Assembly (NCBI RefSeq): GCF_027595985.1
Contig: NC_073307.1
Location: 17,288,395-17,352,394 of the forward strand
Direction of reading: 5' to 3'
Length of the DNA: 64,000 nt
From: Sorex araneus
Lineage: Eukaryota; Chordata; Mammalia; Eulipotyphla; Soricidae
This document shows, piece by piece, positions 1-10,071 of this stretch (position 1 is its first letter; each line of letters opens with the position of its first letter). The notes below the pieces were generated by a model that saw only the letters and a program-made list of their open reading frames with translations, did no database searches and was not told where the DNA came from. The position numbers were made by a program, and so were the translations under genes.

Positions 1-1189
1 GAAGTACCAGGTATGAAGCCTTTCCTACTTAGGAGGGGGAATTAAGTAAAAGTTGGGGATATCACAACTAGGTTTCTAGGGTCAAATGAAGGTGAGATCA
101 TAGCCACACTTGAAAGTTAGGTCTTAGAATAAATCTTTTCACTTCTGTGAATGCATGCCCATCCTCGTTTCAAAAATCAGAGGGTGAATAAAATCAGAGA
201 GTGACTGCTTTTAATGAATATGTCCATCCCAATTCTGTTTTAATTTTCATAACAACTGGTGTTTTGGTTATTTTCTCAGACATCTGTTTTCCTGATTTGA
301 CTTTCTTTGAAGGCCTATTTATGTTCACTTTAGAGAGATAGCAGTTAACTCAGGATAATTCTTCAGGACCCTTTCAACATTTTAATGTTAAGTTGAGAAT
401 TTAAATTTCAGGAAATAAAAAGAAGAGAGCATGTTTATGACATTTAGTACAGAAGTCAATTTTGAAATTAAATGAAAGAGCTTTTAGAGACACTACAGGA
501 AAGAAATGTTATTTATAAACTAAAATCAACTATGTTTTTAAATGATGTTAGTCTTTCTAAAATGAAATCTTAGCAAAAGTCAATAAATGTTTGTTTTCTT
601 CCGGAGCGGGAAATTCATTATCTCAGACAGTAGGAGATTTGTGATTTTCATTAAGTTCTGCAAATTTAGGTCTACAGAGAAAGAGCAAAAAACATCTTGA
701 CTGCTTAAAGTTAAATCAAATAACAAAAATATGTTTGTCTTTGACATCCAATTCTAAGAAGGCAGAACTTAATGAAAATCATGTTTGATGTCACATGTTT
801 CTGGTTTTTTTGAAATTAAAAATCGGTGTTAAAATTAGTAGCCTTAATAATAAAAGTCACATATAAATATATGAAAAACAGACTGGTTATAATACAGTAA
901 ACTTTGATTATTGTATTTTCCATGGAAGGAAATGAGAAACCAAGGGTCGTGCCTATGTTTAAAGTTTTGCTTTACATCTTTAAACATAAGAACAATTGAT
1001 AAAACATAATGTGAGATTATACCCTTAGATACTAATATCTTCACTGAACTCCCATCTTTTGCAATTTAATTCATTCTCACATTATTTGAGAAACAACAAT
1101 TTTAAAAAAGAGACTCTTCTGGGGGCCTTGAGGAATAGCATATTAGCTTACAAAGTCGGCATTGCAAGTTATAAGGTCACTAGTATACA
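1..1189. other. intergenic DNA, nothing recognised
   Basis: AT-rich sequence with only short random open frames. I see no splice-bounded coding exon, RNA gene or clear repeat here. Confidence 0.5.
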
Positions 1190-1350
1190 GTACGTATCCC
1201 ACACATATGCCAATCACGATTCCGATAGCTCTACTATTTGTGATCCCTGGTGCCACACATGGTTTCCAACCCTACCGGAGTTAGGCGTGCAAGCCCTGGT
1301 GAGCTCCAAAAGTAGGAAGATTAACAATCACCAGGACCAGCAACCCAACC
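1190..1350 (+). repeat. degenerate SOR-like SINE (tentative)
   Basis: The order of short blocks (cctggtgccacacatggt, then a ccaggag-like block, then caccagg and cccaacc) follows the 3' half of the SOR SINE at low identity. The tRNA-like head is not convincing. The next 250 bp resemble an old mammalian repeat with gagacagacatgcatagagg-type sequence that I cannot name. Confidence 0.3.
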
Positions 1351-1637
1351 TCTAGAAAGCACATGTGTGGCCACTGCAAACTTAGAGAGGGGACGTTTGG
1401 ACACAGAGACAGACATGCATAGAGGAAAGACTGCGGGAGAGACAGACAGAAGGAGAAGGCCATGTGAAGATGAAGGCAGTAGTTGGAATGATGCTTCTAC
1501 AAGTGAAGGAAGGCCAAAGACTGCCAGGAAGCCTGCAGAGGCCAGGAAAGAGGCATCATATCAATTTTCTCTCCTGGCTCTCAGGCCTTCATATCTTAGG
1601 AAGATTCTGTTGCTTAAAATACCCTGTTTGTGGTGCT

Positions 1638-2176
1638 TGTCATGCGACGACTGAAATGGGAAGAAATGGGAGTGAGGATAGACTGTTGGCAACTATACCA
1701 CCTCTGCTTTGCTGATGACATCATTCTAATAACACCAAACATTAGCCATGTGGCACAATTGCTGGCCAACTTGGACCGTGATTGTGGAAAGGTCGGATTG
1801 CAGCTGAATCTCACCAAGACAATGCTCATGAAAAACAAACTAGTCCCTGACATTACATTTGCTCTTAACGGAATGAACATCTCCCAAATGCAGCAGCTAT
1901 GTGTACCTGGGTCGAGAACTCAACATGACAAACGACCTGGCACCAGAGCTGCACAGGAGGAAGAGAGAAGCATGGAACGCCTTCAAGAGCGTCAAAGAAG
2001 TTGTTAAGAGGATGAAGAACCTCCGGTTTCAGGCACATCTTTTCAACTCCACTGTTCTTCCTGCACTAACATACGCCTCAGACACCTGGGTCCTACAAAA
2101 GTAGGATGAGAACACTATTGGGGTAACTCAAAGAGCAATTGAAAGAGCTATGCTTGGAATATCACATTTCACTTAA
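1638..2176 (+). mobile_element. RTE-clade LINE fragment (reverse transcriptase), decayed
   Basis: The translation shows the RT motif LCFADDIILITPN followed by GLQLNLTKTMLMKN, the FADD catalytic block and downstream region of an RTE-type non-LTR retrotransposon. A second frame from about 1901 carries GRELNMTNDLAPELHRRKRE and LPALTYASDTW, the sequence expected just downstream. The frame change near 1887-1900 is a one-base insertion, and a stop follows at about 2104, so the copy is dead. It is truncated at both ends and matches the minus-strand copy at 3699-4738. Nematode (strongylid) genomes carry very similar RTE proteins. It is not a host gene. Confidence 0.8.
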
Positions 2177-2629
2177 GTGTAAAGAGGAAGAGTAAAACAG
2201 GAATATCAATACTTTTAAAAATTGAAGTAACATAGCAACACTAAAATAATCAAGTATTGGGAACACTGTTCCCAATTTCAAGTACAACTGTTCTAAAATG
2301 GGAGGGGTTCTTAAGTCAATAGTTTTCTGATGAAAATTGACTTAAGTATTTGTGGGACTAGGGTTGATAACGACAACAAGCCCAAAATGGAAAATCTGAG
2401 GCAGAAGATACATATTTCTATGTACTCCACAAAATGAAAAGGCAAATTATACAAAAATATAGAATCTTCAGGGAATCCCCAGAGTGAATCTAAGTGGTTG
2501 ATCTTAGAAATAGTTTGTTCAATAAAAATCATTATAGTTTTTCTAAAGTCCACTTTTGTCAGAGATGAAATTCTATTGCTTCTATAGTCACATTGATTTT
2601 GCAATGATAATCACTGCAAACATTTTTGA
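2177..2629. other. intergenic DNA, nothing recognised
   Basis: AT-rich sequence between the RTE fragment and a MIR; no feature seen. Confidence 0.5.
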
Positions 2630-2825
2630 ATATTCAGTACGTCAGGCATTGATAGTTAGGTGAATCATATTATGTAATCCTCCTAGCAACCACAAAAGAT
2701 GACTGTCATTATTATCTTGCTTTTATGCAGGATAAAAGTGAGACACAAAGAGCTGGAGTAATTTACTGAAGATTTGTGGCAAGGAATGTAAATCCAGGCA
2801 TTTAGCTCCAAAGTACACACTCCTG
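2630..2825 (-). repeat. MIR SINE
   Basis: Reads as the reverse complement of the MIR core and tail: tgtaatcctcctagcaacca, a tattattatc block, gataaaagtgagacacaaag, and a block like the one flanking box B (aatccaggcatttagctcca). An ancient mammalian tRNA-derived SINE, about 70-75% similar to the consensus by eye. Confidence 0.7.
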
Positions 2826-3134
2826 ACAAACATGCATTCAGTGCAAAATACATGGTCAATAAAAGGTAAACTTGAATATTAAGTAACATCATTTTTCCAG
2901 TGAGAGGGTTACTGTCCAGTGAGAGAGTTTAAATATTTTTAAACTGGACTAAATACACATTTGGGGATTATAAACTGGTTACACTGAAATTTTTAAATGC
3001 TTTATATGAGTTCCATATAGATGATCATACAAAATTAATTCTAAAAACTACACTGTAAACATTTTATGTTAGGTAAAGTATCACATTCATTAGAAATACT
3101 GCCTTTTCATAATATCCATACTTGTAATACAGTA

Positions 3135-3357
3135 ACAATACAGTCTAGTGGTTTAGCATAAGGATTCAGGAGCCAGACTGTCTGGATTCAAACCTCAAGT
3201 CTACAATTTCCTCCTACTTCCTAGCCTAATGATGTTTGACAAGTTACTTAAGCATCCTATTCCCAGTTTCGTCATGTGTTAAAGATATGTTACCAACCTT
3301 ATCGAGTGCTAATGCCAAGTGTTTAGGACTGTGCCTGGCACAGAGAAAGTATATTCA
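3135..3357 (+). repeat. MIR SINE
   Basis: MIR blocks appear in order: tagtggtttagcataaggat, aggagccagactgtctggat, gacaagttacttaagcatc and gactgtgcctggcacagaga. It covers most of the MIR length. It lies opposite the minus-strand MIR at 2630-2825, and both are old insertions. Confidence 0.8.
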
Positions 3358-3698
3358 GGTGCAAGCTGTTCTATTTTCCCATTGCTTCTCTTGTGCCTTT
3401 GGCACAAGTAGCTTTGTGCTATCATGAGAAACCAGTTCATCTTCTGTTGCTGTTTTTCACATCATCTCTCCTCTAAGTTATTTGAGATACAAAAACTGTA
3501 CACTGAAATTTTCATTCTAAGCCACAGTATCCATTTATCTAACATGAGAAATGTTTTGTTAACATGGCACTTGTAGTTCCTACAATAAAAGACTCATTTT
3601 CTAAATACTTTAAAATTATATTTTAAAAAGTTTTAACAGATATGTACTTGCAACCCATACATACTTTAACACATAGATTAAAGCTTCTAGCGTATTTG

Positions 3699-4738
3699 TC
3701 ATCACTTGTATCACTTGTTATCCCGTTGATCTTAAATTTGCTCAAGTGGGTGCCAGTAATGTCTCTATTTGTCCCTGTTACGTGCTAGTGTAGCCCAAAG
3801 ATATCTACACGCTCCAGGAACAGGAAGAGCCTCAAACTGTTCATTCAGGGTTTTGACAAAGAAGTCTGACCATCTCATTGGTGGGCGGCCATTCGGTCTT
3901 TTGACGTCCTGTGGAATCCAGTTGGTAACAGCTCCAGTTCAGTGGTTGTCTCTGAATCACATTACATGTCCGGCCCATCTGATTTTTGATGCCTTGGCAA
4001 ATGAGACAGTGTCCCTGATTCTTGACTGTCAGCGGAGATTGGAACTCCGAATTCCTACTCTAACTTGAGTGAAACATAATACTCCTAGCATAGCTCTTTC
4101 AACTCCTCTTTGGGATATCCCAATATGTTCTCATCCTGTTTGTGTAGGGCCCAGGTCTCTGAGGCGTCCGTTAGTGCAGGAAGAATGGTGGAATCAAAAA
4201 GATGTGCCCGAGTTGGAGGTTCTTCATCCTCTTAACCACTTCTTTTATTCTCCTGAAGGTGTTCCACGCTGCTCTCTTCCTCCTGTGCAGTTCTGGCGCC
4301 AAGTCGTTCCTCATGTTGAGTTCTCGACCCGGGTACACACAGCTGCTGCATTCAGCAATGTTCGGTCCATTGAGAGCAAAAGAACCATCAGGGACTAGTT
4401 CGTTTTTCATGAGCATGGTCTTTTTGAGATTCAGCTGCAGTCTCACCTTTCCATAATTGAGGTCGAAGTCGGCCAGCATTTGTGCCACTTGCCTAATGTT
4501 TGGTGTTATTAGAATGATGTCATCAGCGAAGCAGAGGTGGTTTAGATGCCGACCGTCTATCTTCACTCCCATTCCTTCCCATTCCATTCGTCGCATGACA
4601 TTCTCAAGGGTGGCACTGAAGAGTTTCAGTGAAATGGTATCACCCTGCCGAACCCCTCTCTTTATGTGAATGATCACTTCCTTGTAGAATGGTGAGATTC
4701 TGGTGGTGAATCTGTAATACAGCTCTCGGAAAATCTTG
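3699..4738 (-). mobile_element. 5'-truncated RTE LINE with intact 3' end
   Basis: The minus strand from 4738 to 3699 gives the C-terminal half of an RTE reverse transcriptase: GVRQGDTISLKLF, the catalytic HLCFADDIILITPN, LNLKKTMLMKNELVPDGSF, then GRELNMRNDLAPELHRRKR. The longest open stretch is 168 residues (4171-4677); beyond it the frame is broken by substitutions and small indels. The 3' end near 3699-3800 is not A-rich. It is a short CACTTGTA-type repeat preceded by codons for a tail seen across the RTE-tailed SINEs of this window (around 28111-28180 and 31500-31607). The 5' truncation at about 4738 is typical of incomplete reverse transcription. Common-shrew RTE elements have been proposed to derive from parasitic nematodes. 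Confidence 0.85.
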
Positions 4739-5242
4739 ATGTAAATATGTAACTATATACTCACACACATATTTGTGATGAGGATTAAATTTCTTTTCCT
4801 TTAAAAATAAATTCTATCTGGGTTGATAGAATTGGGAATAATGTTGTTACAGGCAAATTTGTCTTCCTAAAGCAACAATTTATTGATCAATGTAAAATAA
4901 CTGAATTCACAGAAGCTGAATATGATGAGAAAACTGTTTTCTACAGCTAACGGATGCTTTGGGGGAGATATAGTTGTCATATTTGAGATATGGGGTTTCA
5001 TAATTAAGATTAAGGGACATTGAAAACAGATCTTGGGCAGCTGACAATGATTAGTTTTTACTATCATCAGGTTTCAGTGTGAAACTTGACATGATGAACA
5101 TGTGGCAGCCAAATCCCTCTCTTATTTGACACTTAGCTGAAAGTTGGGGAAAACTGCGCAGATTCAAAGAGTAATTTTTTGGGCACAATTCTCCATACAT
5201 ACTATAACAGTGGGAGGATAGCAACTTTAAAATCTCTAAGTA
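4739..5242. other. intergenic DNA, nothing recognised
   Basis: No gene or repeat that I can name between the RTE copy and the SINE. Confidence 0.5.
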
Positions 5243-5421
5243 GGGGCTGGAGCAATAGTACAGCGGGTAGGGCGCTTGCCTTACACGCGGTTAACCCGGG
5301 TTCGATTCCCAGCATCCCATATGGTCCCCTGAGCACAGCCAGGAGTAATTCCTGAGTGCAGAGCCAGGAGTAATCCTGTGCATCGCCGGGTGTGACCCAA
5401 AAAGAAAAAAAAGGAAAAAAA
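5243..5421 (+). repeat. SOR SINE, full length, poly(A) type
   Basis: Begins ggggctggagcaatagtaca, carries a tRNA-like box A/box B head (cccgggttcgattccc), and ends gtgtgacccaaaaag followed by an A-rich tail. The flanks repeat as aatctctaagta and aatctaagta, a probable target-site duplication of L1-type retrotransposition. Fairly young. Confidence 0.9.
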
Positions 5422-6284
5422 ATCTAAGTAAAATTTCCTGGCATCCTAATGAATGAGTTTTTGTGTGTTTTTGAGATGAAAATGGGTTAATGCATATGCA
5501 CTTGCATGATTTGTCAAGTTAACTTGTATTAATCATGAAAAAAGCTTTCCTTGTTTTGTTGCAATCTTTGTAATGGTCATATTAGGTCCTGGGATAGGAT
5601 TGTGACTATTACTAACTACTTCATATTTCATCATCTTTTGACCTATTCAAGATTTTCTACTTCTAATCATACAGTTCAATGATGTTAAAGGAGGTAATTA
5701 TTCTAGTTTACTTTTATATGACTTTTTCTCATTGCCTGGATGATAGAAGCAGCACTAAAATGAAAATAAATTCATTAAGAAAGGCCTCCTTCACTAGTTA
5801 TAAAATTGACTGGTATCCTCAAAATACTCAAGAGAGGCATTTCAAAGTTTAAGTTTTAAAACACAGTTTCTGCTTATGTTTCAAAATTGAACAAACAAAA
5901 TGGAGGGTTTAATCACGTAACTCAATTTGCTTGTTTGGCTTCTCAATTTGGGAAAGAGTTAAGAGGAAAGAAAAAGCTAGTTTATATGGTAATTAATTCT
6001 GCAGAGAAACAAGATTTGAATAACATTAAAGCACACAATTTATTCCTAAAAAGAGACTTTTAATGCTTATATTCTTGTATTTTGTTCAAATTTCTCTTTT
6101 ATTTAAGTAGTAGTGGAATAATCAGAATAAGACTAGAATTCTTCCAATCATAAGATCACTAAATGAAAATATTATTTAATATTTCTAATAACCAGTAACT
6201 CAGCTTATGAATACTGTAAATGAAACAGTGCTCAAGCATACCGTTTATCTACCAAACTATCGTTATGAGGTGGAGTGAACACTT
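5422..6284. other. intergenic DNA, nothing recognised
   Basis: AT-rich sequence without a recognisable feature. Confidence 0.5.
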
Positions 6285-6420
6285 GGCAATGCTCAGGGCT
6301 TACTTATTCTTTGTCCAAGGATTAGTCTTGGTGGAGCTCAGGGAGACCATATGTGGTACCAAAGAATGAACAGGAGTTGGCAGCATGCAAGTGCCTAACC
6401 CCTGTATTATCTCTTCAGAA
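6285..6420 (-). repeat. degenerate SOR SINE
   Basis: The reverse-strand blocks are in the right order: tgctcagggcttactt, ctcagggagaccatatgtgg, gcatgcaagtgcctaacccc. Heavily diverged, so an old copy. Confidence 0.55.
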
Positions 6421-7289
6421 CTATATTTCATTTTTAATGTTAAAAAGGATTATATTAGAGATAAGCTGGGAAAAGTAGACATAAAATGGGACAGTGGGTT
6501 TATTTCCAGCATATGAGAATATATGATCACACTAATGTTGCATGGTACTTTCATCACTATATTTGAAAATGATTGGTAAAAGATAGTAAATCAAATCTTT
6601 GGATTAGAAATTTCAGAAACTTTCTGATTAAGCAGATAATATCAAAATGTAACTAAAAGTGTAACTGCCTATTCAATCTCCAGAATAAACTCCTTGATTT
6701 GGAGAAGGTCTTTTTTAAAGTTCCTTGCAGTTTTATTATTCCAGGTGCATAGTTACTATAAAAGGTCTTTGTAAACCATTGCCATAAATGTAATTTATCC
6801 TCACAAAGCAATTATATTATATATAAAATGATTACCTAAATTTGTGTTGACTATTCTAGAGTATTAAATTCAGTGCTATATCAACATATATGAAGTCTAC
6901 AGATATAAAAAAATAGCTTTTTTGTGAAGTTCAACACAAAGCATGCTAGTTTTTCAACAGAAAAAAACCCCAATTCTAGCCATTATATAATCAATTCAAA
7001 TAATAATCAGAGCTCAAATAATAATCAAATAATAAGTCAATTACTTAGGGCCTTTTGGTGAAATTGTGGGAAGTTGGAAATTATAAAAAGGGAAGTTTAG
7101 GTTGAGGAGAACAAGTGATTTACTCAGTTTTCAGAAACCTAGCAGTTAATTTCAAATATTGTATTCCTTATACTTATTTTCTTTGAAAAAACAGGCCAAA
7201 ATATAAAATTATTGAAGATAAGCATAAAGCAATTTTCATATTTACCACATTATGATATTTCTCTAAATTTTAAAAAGTCATTTTTTTTG
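6421..7289. other. intergenic DNA, nothing recognised
   Basis: Very AT-rich, with no supported feature. Confidence 0.5.
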
Positions 7290-7567
7290 TTTATCATCAT
7301 CATCCCGTTGATCATTGAATTTCTCAAATGGCCTCACTAACGTCTCCATTTGTCCTAGCTCTGAGATTTTAGAAGCTTCTCTTTACTTGTCCTTCCCAAC
7401 GATGCCGCATTGGAGGCTCTTTCAGGGTCAGGGGAATGAGACCCAGCATTGTTACTGATTTTGGCATATGGATACACCATGGGGAGTTTGCCAGGCTCTC
7501 CCATGTGGTCAGGAAACTCTCAGTTGCTCGCCAAGTTCTCCCAGAGGGAGAAGTAGGCTATGAGATG
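7290..7567 (-). repeat. RTE-tailed SINE body (tail at left)
   Basis: Left end is a catcatcatc microsatellite tail followed by cccgttgatcattgaatttc, the RTE-type 3' end. The body carries agggtcaggggaatgagacc, ttggcatatggatac and ccaggctctcccatg, shared with the copies at 30803-31300 and 35210-35650. The head is missing; it stops after the tctcccagagggagaa block. Confidence 0.8.
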
Positions 7568-8252
7568 TCTTTTTGTTTATAGGAGTCTTTTTTCCTTTGC
7601 TATTTTGGAGGGAGATACATAGAACTATCTTCATTACTTCTTTATTTAGATGTTTGTTTCATTTTCAGTGCCTTGTCTGTCGGTGTGTTTTGAAAGTTTT
7701 AACAAAATTTTACTACTCTCCTGGCAACAGATTCCAGAACAAAGTTCTGGTTTCTTGTGTGCGGACCATAGAATTTTGTTCCTCATTGTGTAAACTTTAG
7801 TATTATCCATTTTTAAATCAGTTGTGCTCATTGAATAGTGATATGGCACTTGAAGTTAGAATGGGGGTTATGATTCCACCGCTTTGAAACTGTTAGTTAA
7901 CAAATAAGCCAGAACCATCTTTTTGAATAGGAAATCTAAAGTATCACAATAACCTCCAGTGGCTTTCCTCTTCTAAGAACACCTGAATTCCAGAAGGTTC
8001 TTTATCTCCCTGGTCCTTCTCTGTAGCTCTATTCTCAACTCTTATGCAGTTACCCCATGTGTCTACTTCAGTAATTCTGGCATCATTCAAACCAAGGGTT
8101 TTGAAACTATTGTTGCCATGGCACATGAGACACTTTCAGTTATCACTGATACAATGAAGGATGCTACAGACAAGTAGGTAAGAGTCAGAAATGCTATTAA
8201 ACATCCTGTAATGTTGAGATGTACGTCCCCTCCCCTCACCCACCAATTTAAG
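7568..8252. other. intergenic DNA, nothing recognised
   Basis: No supported feature; the short open frames here look random. Confidence 0.45.
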
Positions 8253-8420
8253 GCTAGGGAGATAGTCCAGGGGTTAAGACTTCTGTTCTGAAAGCCTCAG
8301 ACCCCGTTTAGATCCTCTCTATGCACCAACAGATGGTCAACAGATGCACCAAGAGGAGTCAGCCCTGAGCACAAAAGCCAGGAATAAGACCAGAGAACAG
8401 TGGGAAGTGGCTTAAAAACC
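8253..8420 (+). repeat. degenerate SOR SINE
   Basis: Retains gctagggagatagtccaggg (head) and agccctgagcacaaaagccagg (3' half). Box B is eroded. A short CAC triplet run follows at 8418-8434, and a poly(C) run lies near 8567. Confidence 0.55.
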
Positions 8421-9029
8421 ACCACCACCACCACCCTATAGAATGTTTATAGAGGCGCAAAAGCTCTGTTCTTACCCTAAGCCAAGTTTCCCTTAACCTC
8501 AGGTCCTTAACCTCTTCTCTTACTGAAATATTAACAATCTCTGTCTTTCCTATCGGCCCTCTTTCTCCCCCCCCCCGCCACTTAAAAATATATATAATAA
8601 CCACCACGTACCCTTTTTTGGTTTTAAAGCTGACTCATCGTTAATCTACAATTTCAGGGACTTTTGTTTAACATCTCTATAGGCGATTATACTTTTTTCT
8701 AATTGTTACCCTCATAGCGGTTAAACAAACTCGTTTTCTTAAACATTGCCCCCTTTCAAAGAATTACAGCATTTAAGAGCATTAGTAACAATGTTACATG
8801 TATTTGTGCTTGATTTTCCTCCTCCCCCACTAACTTCTGGCTTGTATTCATCATACTTGCCCCAGATGGGAGCAGAGATGTCATGTTCTTTGCATCTGAT
8901 GTCACTAAATGAACCTTTAACAGCCACATCTATAAAAGAATAATCAGCATTCTAAGAATTAAATACATATAGATTATTTGGCACAGAATTTTTAAAATTT
9001 TGAATTTCTAAGGGACCCTGGTTCTGTCA
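8421..9029. other. upstream region of the YIPF5 CpG island
   Basis: No repeat recognised apart from short simple runs. By synteny with human the minus strand here would be the start of the KCTD16 transcription unit, but no splice-bounded exon can be identified from sequence alone. Confidence 0.35.
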
Positions 9030-9365
9030 CTGGTGAAAGAAACTTCTGAGCGCAGGCGCGCCTTCCTCCAGCCCGCCTACCGACTAACCAACAACAACCT
9101 GCGCTTGCGCTTTTCCATCTCCACGTACCCGCAGAGACGGAAGTATTTCCGCTCTTCCCATTGGCCTACCACTGGACCATTCAGAGCTGGCAGATACTGC
9201 GCATGCTCACTGTTAGCTTCCTGTTCTCCACCCGCCTACTCCTCGCGAGATTCCGGTTGCAGAGCCGCGTAAAGAGGTCCACTACGCCTGCGCGAGCCGG
9301 AGCGTCCCGGAAGCAGTTCTTTGGCCCTGTGACACGTAGCAACCGGGGCAGTTCAGGGTCTGAAA
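9030..9365. promoter_or_regulatory. YIPF5: CpG-island promoter of YIPF5, probably bidirectional
   Basis: GC content and CpG density rise sharply here within an AT-rich window. There is no TATA box. Candidate sites are several NRF1-like palindromes (9050-9059, 9100-9110, 9198-9206), ETS motifs CGGAAGT at 9138-9144 and CCGGAAG at 9307-9313, and an inverted CCAAT at 9160-9164. This mix is typical of housekeeping bidirectional promoters. In human, KCTD16 starts about 100 bp away on the opposite strand, so divergent transcription is likely here too. That part is inference from synteny. Confidence 0.75.
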
Positions 9366-9662
9366 GTGAGTCTGGGGGGCATCTGAGGGGCTGCTGGAGC
9401 TCCTGCCGCCGCCGCCGCCGCCGCCTCCGCATTTCGTGAGTGTCCCAAGCCGGTTCCCCGCGTTCGGCTTCTCCCTGCACCTCTGCAGCCCGGCCTGAGC
9501 CGCTTTTCGGCGCCGCGCTAGGGCCTCTTGCCCAGACCCTCGCCCCCCGGAAGCCCCCTGCAGTGCCGCGGCGCTGCAGAAGCCAGCCCTCTGCTGCCAG
9601 GCTGCAGGGCGCTTGTCGCAGGGAGGAGGCCGCGTTGTCATCTGGTAAAGCCCTGTCCCGAG
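9300..9662 (+). other. YIPF5: YIPF5 5' untranslated first exon region
   Basis: The coding exon starting at 9961 has an acceptor ten bases before its ATG, so a noncoding first exon must lie upstream. Plausible donors are GTGAGT at 9366, GTGAGT at 9436, GTAAAG at 9645 and GTGAGG at 9663. Which is used, and the exact transcription start, cannot be told from sequence. A (GCC)n tract lies at about 9406-9428. Confidence 0.5.
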
Positions 9663-9960
9663 GTGAGGAAGCCTCTGGACGGTGGTTCCAGATTTAGAGC
9701 CCCGTAGAATCCACCCTCGACCCTGCCCGAGTCACCCCGGCCTCTTGAAGTGGAGGTGCCTTCCCGTGCCTTGCCTCGGAGCCTGGACCTTATTTCCTAA
9801 GCAGCTGCCCATCCCCCGAATTCTAGACCAAGTCTTGGGTACCTTCTGGGGGGCGGGGCTTGCTCCAGCGGGTTGGAATTCTGTACTCGAGCTCCCGCAT
9901 CTGCACGGTTTGCCATTTCTCATCATCATCATCATTATTTTATTTATTTATTTTTTGCAG

Positions 9961-10071
9961 ACCGGTTGCAATGTCAGGTTTCGATAATTTAAACACGGAT
10001 TTCTACCAGACCAGTTACAGCATCGACGACCAGTCACAGCAATCCTATGATTATGGAGGAGCCTATAGCAA
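9961..10071 (+). CDS. YIPF5: YIPF5 coding exon 1 (start codon at 9971)
   Basis: YIPF5 (Yip1A) is a five-pass membrane protein of ER exit sites, ERGIC and cis-Golgi. It partners YIF1A, binds Rab GTPases and acts in ER-to-Golgi traffic and ER structure; in mammals it also affects STING trafficking. The exon follows a pyrimidine tract and TTTTTTGCAG acceptor. The ATG at 9971 opens [20 protein letters not shown], the conserved cytosolic N-terminus. It codes residues 1-33 plus two bases of Lys34 and ends at donor AA|GTAACT. The full protein is 253 residues, uninterrupted across five exons. Near residues 29-34 it reads GGAYSK where human has three more residues, a benign indel in a disordered part. 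Confidence 0.95.

Noticed and set aside
4171..4677. 168-codon minus-strand open frame with an RT motif
   Set aside because: A decayed RTE retrotransposon fragment with frame breaks on both sides and no start context.
5243..5330. tRNA gene-like box A and box B
   Set aside because: This is the tRNA-derived head of a SOR SINE; it lacks a proper acceptor stem and anticodon arm and is one of dozens of copies.
9030..9300. KCTD16 first exon on the minus strand
   Set aside because: Expected from human synteny, but no exon boundaries can be seen from sequence alone, so it is mentioned only as inference.
9282..9641. Minus-strand open frame of 119 codons across the CpG island
   Set aside because: Random opening in GC-rich DNA over the YIPF5 5' UTR region; no domain or splice support.
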